Below, piece by piece: positions 1-5,942 of a DNA stretch of 8,764 nt. Both the position numbers and the translations under genes were made by a program. The DNA is from RBG-16-42-24 sp964396785 (GTDB lineage: Bacteria > Patescibacteriota > Microgenomatia > UBA8517): assembly GCA_964396785.1 (NCBI GenBank), contig CAYNFU010000027.1:1-8764 (forward strand), read 5' to 3'. Position 1 is the first letter of the stretch, and the number at the start of each line of letters is the position of its first letter. Below the pieces are notes generated by a model that had not been told where the DNA came from, did not search any database, and was given only the letters and a program-made list of their open reading frames with translations.

Positions 1-195
1 TTCGAGAAAGTTAAGATAAAAGCAGAGAAGTTCATAGCAGTTTTTTCAGACGACGACCCGGTAGTTCCTTATAAGGAGAACTTAAAAGTTTTCAAGGAAA
101 AGCTGGAAGCAGAAACAATCACCAAGCACAAAATGGGCCATTTTAGTCAAGACGAAGGGTTTACAGAAATCCCCTTTCTTTTAGATCTTCTTTAG
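1..195 (+). CDS. C-terminal part of a small alpha/beta serine hydrolase (RBBP9/YdeN-like), cut by window edge
   Basis: Frame 1 is open from the first base to a TAG at 193-195, giving the last 64 residues of a protein that starts outside the window. A beta-strand ending in FIAVFSDDDPVVP (residues 11-23) carries the presumed catalytic Asp (one of D17-D19). GHFSQDEGF (46-54) carries the presumed catalytic His47, and EIPFLLDLL closes the chain. This Asp-then-His spacing with a short C-terminal helix is how RBBP9/YdeN-type serine hydrolases end. Those are cytoplasmic proteins of about 180-200 residues with poorly defined substrates. The nucleophilic Ser elbow would lie upstream and cannot be checked here. 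No terminator follows, and the first copy of the shared motif begins four bases after the stop. The fold is fairly sure; the substrate is unknown. Confidence 0.7.
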   Translation, partial: FEKVKIKAEKFIAVFSDDDPVVPYKENLKVFKEKLEAETITKHKMGHFSQDEGFTEIPFLLDLL

Positions 196-205
196 CTTTA
201 GCGGG

Positions 206-235
206 CTGGACTTTGGGGGAAATTCATGCTAAATA
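206..235 (+). promoter_or_regulatory. Shared motif copy 1, putative promoter
   Basis: CTGGACTTTGGGGGA lies at 206-220. TAAATA lies at 230-235, which leaves 17 bases after TGGACT if that hexamer is a -35 element. The 22 bases at 199-220 match 8515-8536 with one mismatch. The predicted start of transcription (about 242) would cut into the strong ribosome site of the next gene, so this copy fits the promoter model less well than copies 2 and 4. Promoter function is inference from position and spacing. Confidence 0.45.
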
Positions 236-237
236 AT

Positions 238-245
238 TAAGGAGG
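238..245 (+). promoter_or_regulatory. Strong Shine-Dalgarno site
   Basis: TAAGGAGG lies 4 bases before the ATG at 250. It is the only near-perfect ribosome binding site in the window and settles the start of the 58-aa gene. A four-codon mini frame, ATG CTA AAT AAT TAA (226-240), ends inside it and may be fortuitous. Confidence 0.75.
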
Positions 246-249
246 ATTC

Positions 250-426
250 ATGACAAAAGAAGCAGGATCTGGCCGATCCAGACTTGTTCAAGACGGCAAC
301 ACAGGTATATATTCCTTCGAGAATCTTTCGCGAAGACCCGGGGAGGAACAAAGATTGATAGATGATATTATGCGAGAAGTCGAACGCCTCAGAGAACTTG
401 ATAGACAGACTAAAGCAATTCCGTAG
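250..426 (+). CDS. Hypothetical small protein, 58 aa
   Basis: An ATG with a strong ribosome site 4 bases upstream opens a 58-codon frame ending at TAG 424-426. The N-terminal half (MTKEAGSGRSRLVQDGNTG) is polar and probably flexible. Residues about 32-55 (EEQRLIDDIMREVERLRELD) are highly charged with regularly spaced Ile/Leu/Met/Val and should form an amphipathic helix or short coiled coil. There is no signal peptide, membrane segment or metal-binding motif, so it is probably cytoplasmic. It sits between the hydrolase and the 78-aa gene, with motif copies on both sides. I do not recognise the family. The strong ribosome site is the main reason to accept the gene. Confidence 0.65.
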   Translation: MTKEAGSGRSRLVQDGNTGIYSFENLSRRPGEEQRLIDDIMREVERLRELDRQTKAIP

Positions 427-436
427 CCTCAGTTGG

Positions 437-466
437 TTGGAATTTGGGGAGAGAAGAGAGTATCAT
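437..466 (+). promoter_or_regulatory. Shared motif copy 2, putative promoter
   Basis: TTGGAATTTGGGGA lies at 437-450. TATCAT (461-466), a good -10 hexamer, starts 23 bases after the T of TGGAAT, giving a 17-base spacer. Transcription would start at about 473-474, at the ATG of the 78-aa gene, so the mRNA may be leaderless. Inference from spacing shared with the other copies. Confidence 0.5.
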
Positions 467-473
467 TTCGAAA

Positions 474-710
474 ATGGTAAAGATTGAAAATTCCCTACCA
501 CAACTAAAAAGCGTTGAAGAAATTTTTGAAAGGTATGCAGACGACTTCGGATTGAGGGGAGAAGAAAGAACAACGTATATCAGGACTATGAGGGCGGGAA
601 GAGGAGTTATTGTCAATCAAAATATGGAATCTGGAATAGGAAGAATTCAAAGCATAGGGCCCACTTTTGAAGAGGCCATAGAAGAAATCAAGAGGATGGG
701 CAAGAAGTAA
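474..710 (+). CDS. Hypothetical small protein, 78 aa
   Basis: The frame could be extended to a TTG at 444, but that codon lies inside the shared motif, so the ATG at 474 (MVKIENSLPQLKSVEEIFER) is preferred. Residues 13-27 (SVEEIFERYADDFGL) and the C-terminal 65-77 (FEEAIEEIKRMGK) are probable amphipathic helices. The middle, about 40-62 (RAGRGVIVNQNMESGIGRIQ), is Gly-rich and strand-like. There is no signal peptide or membrane segment, so it is probably cytoplasmic. No convincing Shine-Dalgarno site lies at normal distance, which fits a leaderless start. I do not recognise the family. It is separated from the 86-aa gene by another motif copy, suggesting separate transcription units rather than one operon. 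Confidence 0.7.
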   Translation: MVKIENSLPQLKSVEEIFERYADDFGLRGEERTTYIRTMRAGRGVIVNQNMESGIGRIQSIGPTFEEAIEEIKRMGKK

Positions 711-714
711 CAAT

Positions 715-744
715 CTGGAAATCGGGGGAAAAGGTGAGTAAAGT
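715..744 (+). promoter_or_regulatory. Shared motif copy 3, putative promoter
   Basis: CTGGAAATCGGGGGA lies at 715-729, the most diverged core (ATC in place of TTT). TAAAGT at 739-744 sits at the same 23-base offset as the -10-like hexamers of copies 1, 2 and 4. Predicted transcription would start at about 751, downstream of the TTG at 744, so either this promoter or that start codon is wrong. Confidence 0.4.
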
Positions 745-1004
745 TGCCACATGTTGGAGCGCAAGATAAATCTTGGGCACACAAACACACTCGACAGAGA
801 CTTTCTGGAATCCAGGTCGTACCGTCAGGCTGGGAAGCTTTGGGCTCAGGGGAAAACGATGGTCACGTTTGGATAGTTTGGGAGTCTCCGATAGGTATAA
901 GGCTTGAGGAAATATTTGATAGGGTTGGAGATTTTATCCCCCGCAGGCTTCGTTTGGTCGACGGGAGAGATCTGGAGGAAATTGCCGCTAAGTTAAAATC
1001 CTAA
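744..1004 (+). CDS. Hypothetical small protein, 86 aa
   Basis: The frame has a TGA at 735-737, so the first possible start is TTG 744, with AAAAGG 9 bases upstream as a possible ribosome site. The stop is TAA 1002-1004. The protein is soluble-looking. A Trp-rich first half (SWAHKH, PSGWEALGSG, HVWIVWESP) is followed by a charged helical C-terminus (RLEEIFDRVGDF, GRDLEEIAAKLKS). No signal peptide or membrane segment is visible, so it is probably cytoplasmic. I do not recognise the family. The start is uncertain: an ATG at 751 sits where the other motif copies would place a leaderless start, but it opens a different frame of only 41 codons ending at 876. The 86-aa frame has the more protein-like composition, so I prefer it. 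Confidence 0.55.
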   Translation: MPHVGAQDKSWAHKHTRQRLSGIQVVPSGWEALGSGENDGHVWIVWESPIGIRLEEIFDRVGDFIPRRLRLVDGRDLEEIAAKLKS

Positions 1005-1254
1005 GCAGAGAGAATTTAGAAAGCTTGCCCGTGAGGCTTTGCAGGTTTTGTACTCTGAAGGCCAAACAAAGCTTTTAAGGGCCTCTACCCGAAGCATTAT
1101 TTACATTTTCTTAACCAAAATGGTCTTTGGGTTGGCCTTAGAGCTACCATTCGACTTTTTTATAGAAGCCCCCTTAAAAGCCTTCTTGGAAGTAGTGGAG
1201 GAGTGGATACACTTTGTAAGGCTTAAAAAAGAGGAAATCTTTACCCAAGGATAA
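997..1254 (+). pseudogene. Possible remnant of a gene with a hydrophobic helical segment
   Basis: The frame is open from 997 (after TAA 994-996) to TAA 1252-1254, but its only usual start codon is a TTG at 1039 with GAGG only 2 bases upstream, too close to work well. The translation looks like real protein. A charged helix (REFRKLAREALQVLYSEG) leads into a hydrophobic stretch containing SIIYIFLTKMVFGLALELPF, then an amphipathic C-terminal helix (FLEVVEEWIHFVRLKKEE). From TTG 1039 it would be 71 aa. It slightly overlaps the end of the 86-aa gene. Good protein character with no good start suggests the 3' part of a membrane-associated protein that lost its 5' end, though a translationally coupled small gene is possible. 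I have an unverified impression that the hydrophobic block resembles membrane proteins of uncultured Patescibacteria. Confidence 0.35.
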
Positions 1255-1283
1255 TTAGCCACAATCAGACCGGAAATTTCTAA

Positions 1284-1312
1284 TTCTTTTCTTGTACATT
1301 ATTTAGTATTAT
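1284..1312 (+). promoter_or_regulatory. Putative promoter of the cohesin-dockerin operon
   Basis: The gap 1255-1348 is the only space upstream of the three-gene operon. TATTAT (1307-1312) is a good -10 hexamer. The best -35 at 17 bases is TTCTTT (1284-1289), which is weak. Transcription would start at about 1319, leaving a leader of about 30 bases. The shared motif found before the small genes is absent; only a loose look-alike (CGGAAATTTC, 1271-1280) is present. Confidence 0.4.
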
Positions 1313-1319
1313 AAGTGTG

Positions 1320-1331
1320 CCTACCCGTAGG
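1320..1331 (+). repeat. Short inverted repeat in the operon leader
   Basis: CCTAC-CC-GTAGG is a perfect 5-bp inverted repeat between the predicted -10 element and the ATG at 1349. In RNA it could fold with a CCCG loop, with extra G-C pairing from flanking bases. It could be a small operator or a leader hairpin. It is short enough to be chance. Confidence 0.25.
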
Positions 1332-1348
1332 GCATAATTAATTGACGT

Positions 1349-4300
1349 ATGCAGTTTAAAAAGAGAAGCACAATTGGAATAATCATAGGAATAATTCCTT
1401 TGCTGCTTTTCTTTTTCTTCAAGCTTCTAACAGGCTCAATATCTGCCCAGACGATATCTCTTGTTTCTCCCAACCCCCAAACAGTTAGAGTTTATGAGAA
1501 ATATGAACTTAAATTTAACGTTAACACGGCTTCCAACTATCCCTTTTTCCAATATGACGAGAATCCACCGTCAGGAATAGCACCCAGAATAGGAGTAAGC
1601 GTTGAGGGAGTATTTACTGCCCCTTCGGGGCAAATCCTAAGACAGCCGGCATTTTACACAACAGAGGTGTCTAAGGTTGGGACGGGAAGCTCGATGTATT
1701 TTGAAGAAACTTCCAACAAGTACTGGGTAATACGCTTTAGCCCCCAGGAAATAGGTACTTATCAGGTTTCGGTTTCCGTCCAAGACGCCTCGGGGATAAC
1801 CTCACAGCAGATTGGAACCTTTAATGCCACAGCTCCCAATAAGGACGGCTTTATCAAGGTAAGCAGCAGTGACCCTAGGTATTTTGAATTTACGAATGGG
1901 CGGATTTATTGGCCAATAGGCCCCGCTTGGAACACAAATAATGACTATAGCAAGTATAAAGATACGGGCCAGAATCTTGAGAGGGTTTGGATGGGGGGAT
2001 TCGGGGCTTATTCTACAAATTTCGCAAGATGGATATCGAGTGCCGAGCGGCATGGAAACGAAGGAATAGCTACAAGACTTAACTACGCTGAGCACTTACC
2101 CGGACACGAATTATCCTACGAAATATTTTATCCGGAGGGATTCAGGATATGGATTCCTCGCTGGCAAAACGATGCCTTTGCTCCCAGGTTTAAGGCCAAT
2201 ACCACATATCAGGTTAAACTGGTTCTTAAAAGCGTAAATATCGCAGGACCCAATAACTCTTCATATCCATATGGTTTGGTTGCAAGAGCCCACAACTTTC
2301 TATCCCACGAGACTGCGATTCTGGAGACAGAAAACACACTTAGGAGTAGTCCCATCATATTAGGCCACGTAAACTCCAACCAGGATTGGAGGACCATTAA
2401 TACGACCTTTACCACAGGCAGTAGCGTCTATACGGACGTATCTTTGTATCTTGATAATGTTACTGCGGGACAGGTTTATATCGATGAATTTTCCATAAAG
2501 GAGGTTCTTCCCGGCGGTGGAGTCGGGGGAGAGAAGATTCGAAATCCTTCGGCTGACTTGCATACATACGTTGATCCTAGAGCAGCAGCCTTTTTTGATT
2601 GGCAGGTTGAAGAGGGAGAAAAAAATGGGGTCTTTTTTAAATACGTCGTTCATGACAAAAATGACTGGATCCAAAATCATTTAAATGCCCAGGGACAGTT
2701 TGTATCCTCCGACCAGGACGGAGGGTATTATCAGGAGGAAAACACAAAAGCAAGATGGCTACTTAGGCAATGGTACCGCTATTTGATAGGCAGATGGGGT
2801 TATTCCACGGCAATACAATCATGGGAGTTAAATAACGAAGGCCCACCCAATGAGGATCCTCCCGGCAGCGGGTCCGCTCCCCATTGGAGAACCGCCCAGG
2901 CCTTTGCCAAGTTTATGCACGATGAGGATTCCCATCCCCATTTGGCGACAACTTCTCTTTGGTGTTGCTGGAGGCCTAAACTCTGGGAAAATGAGATCCT
3001 TTTTCCCGACATAGACTATGCCGACGTTCATGATTACAGCAATAATTCGGCTCTGACGGAATACTCCGGGAAGGCGGCAACGACCAACGATGAGGCAAAC
3101 TGGGTCATAGAAACCGGGGCAATGGTGGCCGAAGACGCTATAGGAAAGCCCATTCTTGCGGGAGAGACCGGACTAACTGCTTCCTCCGGAGCTCCGGTTG
3201 CCGAGCTGCAACAGGCCAATTCTGGGGTTTGGTATCACAACATGCTCTGGACGGAGCTCGCCGCCGGATTTGTTTTTAAGCCCAACTATTGGTGGCAGGA
3301 ACACATAAACTTTATTGAAAAAGAACAAATTTCAACTCCCTTCAACCTGTTTATCGGTAACCTGGACTTGAATAAAGGAGGCTACGTAGACGCGGGGGCA
3401 ACTTCGGCTAATTCCGGACTTCGAATCGTAGGACAGAAAAATACCTCAAAAGGCAAGGCGGTACTTTGGATTCAAAATAAAAACCATACCTGGAAAAATG
3501 TATTCGATGGTACTGTCATTACCCCCATATCGGACAGCGTAAACACTCCTGGATTAGCCGCGAATACTGATTATAAAGTAGAGTTCTGGGATACTTACTT
3601 AGGGACGGCGAGTGTACAAACCATCAAATCCGCCTCCGATGGCACTTTTTCTATCCCCGTTTCCAACCTAACTACGGATATTGCTGTAAAAATCGGGGAT
3701 TTTTCAACGACCAGCTCGGGGATCAGGGGAGACGCAAACAGCGACGGCAAAGTAGACAACCTGGACTACAACATTTGGCTAAGTAGCTATACAAAGTTTA
3801 CAGCTGCCGGAAGCGTAGAGGGGGACTTTGACGTTAATGGGGTTGTAGACGGCATAGATTACACGATTTGGTTTAACAACTACGGCGGCGTGGCGAGTCC
3901 CACTCCAACCACGGCCGTTTCCACACCGACTCCGTCACCAACGTCTACACCCGGACCTACCATAGCTCCTGCCGTTCCCGGCGAGTGGACCCAACATGGA
4001 CACGATGCCCAGCACACGAATTATACGGACCAGATAATAACTCCGCCCTGGAGATGGAAGTGGAGCTGGAATGGGCCCGATGCAAGCGGAAATACCGTTC
4101 CCGGGAAGTTTTCTATACCCATAAACGTACAGCCGGTTACGGGCGGAGGCAGAGTATATGTGGCGGCGGGGGACAAAGGGGTTTTTGCACTTGCCGAGGC
4201 TGATGGGTCCGAGGTCTGGAACGCAAATCCCGGAGGAAATATGAATTCTACGGTTGCATATGATTCAGAGACCTCATCGGTCTTTAGCCTTTCCGCAAAT

Positions 4301-5941
4301 GGGACTCTTTATAAATTTAATTCAGGAAGTGGAAGTGTAACGGGACAGTTTGCGACCGGATCTACCAACGAACTTCCTTTGCCTCCAGCAATAGCAGGAA
4401 GCCGGGTTTACATATCAATGGGAAATTCTGTATATGCGATTGACAAAAACACGATGCAGCAGATTTGGCAATATAATGCGGGTTCTCAGGTAGATACACC
4501 TCCCGCATATTCTTCCGGCAAAAATGTGGTTGTTGCAGTCAGTCAGGACCTTTTTGTGCACGGGATCAACGTCTCTGACGGAACCCGCCGCTGGAGGGTA
4601 AAGCCAACAACAAGAACAGGGGGCAGCATAGGAACCAGCAATAATAAATCCATAGCAGAAGCAGCCTACGGCTGGCCGGTAATTGCCGAAGCTCACGGCT
4701 ATGTTATGGTCAAATACAGGCTTGATTGGAATTCACTTTGGACGTGGAGTCCTTGGCCGACGGACAACGCTTCAATTAGAACTAACCTAACAACTACTCC
4801 GGGAGAGCAAGTTTTATTTGTAATGAAGCTGGAAGACGGTAGTGTTCCTTTTATAGCCAATGTAGGAAATGGATCCTGGGGTGACAACAACTACCTTCCT
4901 ATGGGACCACAGCCAGTGGTCAAGCGTTTCTCTGACGGAACGGAGGTGGCCTATATGGCTATTCGTGGAGATAGCAGGTATGACGGTAGGTGGGATTCCC
5001 ATTTTGGAGAGCTGATACTTGATAATTCTTTGCCGAATTGGCAGGAGGGACAGGTTCGTTGGATTCAATATGGAAATTGGGGCTGGCCGTTGGTTAGTAA
5101 TCACGATTTTCCTCCGACGGACGAGCATCCGTTCTTGTCTATGGCGGGTAACTACCTTTTCGGAGGGCATTGGGCTCTGGGTCTTTCTTTGCAGATTAAT
5201 AATAGGGATGGTTCCTTGGGTACTTACCAAAGCCCGATAACTTCTTCTGCTCTGCCGCATTTTGTATCTTCAACCAGCGTAGTTGCCTACACGTCTAAAC
5301 ACTATTCTCCAAATATGATTGCTGCAACCGGTGGGGGAACGGACTGGAGACCGGTTCCTTACGGATTTTATATTTATAACGACAGTGTAGGCAGAATTTG
5401 GGACGAATATTGGGGAGGATATTCAGTTTGGGTGGTTAGCAATAACCAGGTGTATTACAGAAGTCCGGACGGAGCAATTATTGCCCTTGAGGCTGGAGAT
5501 CCTTTGGCGTCAACTCCCAAAGAAAAAGTCCAAGAGGTACTTGCGGGTATAACCAATTTCATCGGAGGGCTTTTTGCTCCGGTTGTTCCACAGTCTTTGG
5601 GTGCTCAAGACACGGCTTTCTCGGAGGTAATTTCATACGAAAAAGCAAGTGAATTTTCCGGGAAAACAGGGACTGTTGAGGGAGAGGTTAAGACAATATT
5701 CAACAACGGAAAAAGCGTTCTTCTCGGCTTTGCCGACCCCCATGTGGGAGTTTTTAAAATCCAAATCCTGAAAAAAGATTGGAAGAATTTTGGAGAAGGC
5801 TTTGGGGCTGAAATGGGAGAAGACAAGGAATCGTTATATAGGCAGGGCCAGAGGGTTCAGGTAACCGGGAAAATCGAGTGGTATCAGGGGGACCCGGTAA
5901 TTTATGTGACCACTCCGTTCCAAATAAAAATAGTTAAATAA
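1349..5941 (+). CDS. Secreted multidomain glycoside hydrolase with internal dockerin, beta-propeller and OB-fold-like domain
   Basis: Predicted exported polysaccharide-degrading enzyme of 1530 aa; an in-frame TGA at 1343 fixes the start, which lacks a Shine-Dalgarno site. Residues 1-33 are a signal peptide (KKR, hydrophobic core, cleavage near SISA). About 38-160 resembles DUF5060 (VYEKYELKF, GVFTAPSG, WVIRFSPQEIGTY). About 166-690 is a clan GH-A barrel: WELNNEGP holds the probable acid/base E497 after N496, and PILAGETGL holds the probable nucleophile E606. About 235-387 is a beta-sandwich resembling carbohydrate-binding modules, inserted between strands 2 and 3 of the barrel. Residues 794-846 are a dockerin with two Ca loops (D795, N797, D799, D806; D826, D828, N830, D837). 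A Thr/Pro linker (849-874) leads to a PQQ-type propeller (about 878-1387), then an OB-fold-like domain (about 1425-1530). The dockerin should attach it to a cohesin, probably one of the two encoded downstream. The GH family and substrate cannot be named from sequence alone. Confidence 0.85.
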   Translation: MQFKKRSTIGIIIGIIPLLLFFFFKLLTGSISAQTISLVSPNPQTVRVYEKYELKFNVNTASNYPFFQYDENPPSGIAPRIGVSVEGVFTAPSGQILRQPAFYTTEVSKVGTGSSMYFEETSNKYWVIRFSPQEIGTYQVSVSVQDASGITSQQIGTFNATAPNKDGFIKVSSSDPRYFEFTNGRIYWPIGPAWNTNNDYSKYKDTGQNLERVWMGGFGAYSTNFARWISSAERHGNEGIATRLNYAEHLPGHELSYEIFYPEGFRIWIPRWQNDAFAPRFKANTTYQVKLVLKSVNIAGPNNSSYPYGLVARAHNFLSHETAILETENTLRSSPIILGHVNSNQDWRTINTTFTTGSSVYTDVSLYLDNVTAGQVYIDEFSIKEVLPGGGVGGEKIRNPSADLHTYVDPRAAAFFDWQVEEGEKNGVFFKYVVHDKNDWIQNHLNAQGQFVSSDQDGGYYQEENTKARWLLRQWYRYLIGRWGYSTAIQSWELNNEGPPNEDPPGSGSAPHWRTAQAFAKFMHDEDSHPHLATTSLWCCWRPKLWENEILFPDIDYADVHDYSNNSALTEYSGKAATTNDEANWVIETGAMVAEDAIGKPILAGETGLTASSGAPVAELQQANSGVWYHNMLWTELAAGFVFKPNYWWQEHINFIEKEQISTPFNLFIGNLDLNKGGYVDAGATSANSGLRIVGQKNTSKGKAVLWIQNKNHTWKNVFDGTVITPISDSVNTPGLAANTDYKVEFWDTYLGTASVQTIKSASDGTFSIPVSNLTTDIAVKIGDFSTTSSGIRGDANSDGKVDNLDYNIWLSSYTKFTAAGSVEGDFDVNGVVDGIDYTIWFNNYGGVASPTPTTAVSTPTPSPTSTPGPTIAPAVPGEWTQHGHDAQHTNYTDQIITPPWRWKWSWNGPDASGNTVPGKFSIPINVQPVTGGGRVYVAAGDKGVFALAEADGSEVWNANPGGNMNSTVAYDSETSSVFSLSANGTLYKFNSGSGSVTGQFATGSTNELPLPPAIAGSRVYISMGNSVYAIDKNTMQQIWQYNAGSQVDTPPAYSSGKNVVVAVSQDLFVHGINVSDGTRRWRVKPTTRTGGSIGTSNNKSIAEAAYGWPVIAEAHGYVMVKYRLDWNSLWTWSPWPTDNASIRTNLTTTPGEQVLFVMKLEDGSVPFIANVGNGSWGDNNYLPMGPQPVVKRFSDGTEVAYMAIRGDSRYDGRWDSHFGELILDNSLPNWQEGQVRWIQYGNWGWPLVSNHDFPPTDEHPFLSMAGNYLFGGHWALGLSLQINNRDGSLGTYQSPITSSALPHFVSSTSVVAYTSKHYSPNMIAATGGGTDWRPVPYGFYIYNDSVGRIWDEYWGGYSVWVVSNNQVYYRSPDGAIIALEAGDPLASTPKEKVQEVLAGITNFIGGLFAPVVPQSLGAQDTAFSEVISYEKASEFSGKTGTVEGEVKTIFNNGKSVLLGFADPHVGVFKIQILKKDWKNFGEGFGAEMGEDKESLYRQGQRVQVTGKIEWYQGDPVIYVTTPFQIKIVK

Positions 5942-5942
5942 T

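Noticed and set aside
327..334. TTCGCGAA palindrome
   Set aside because: An 8-base palindrome inside a coding frame is expected by chance and has no partner sites nearby.
444..476. TTG at 444 as start of the 78-aa gene
   Set aside because: The codon lies inside the conserved motif; the ATG at 474 is the better start.
1271..1300. CGGAAATTTC as a sixth copy of the shared motif
   Set aside because: It lacks the G-run and has no -10 hexamer at the common 23-base offset.
4814..5260. 148-codon frame on the - strand inside the propeller region
   Set aside because: It overlaps a well-supported gene, has an arginine-rich composition typical of a shadow frame and no start signals.
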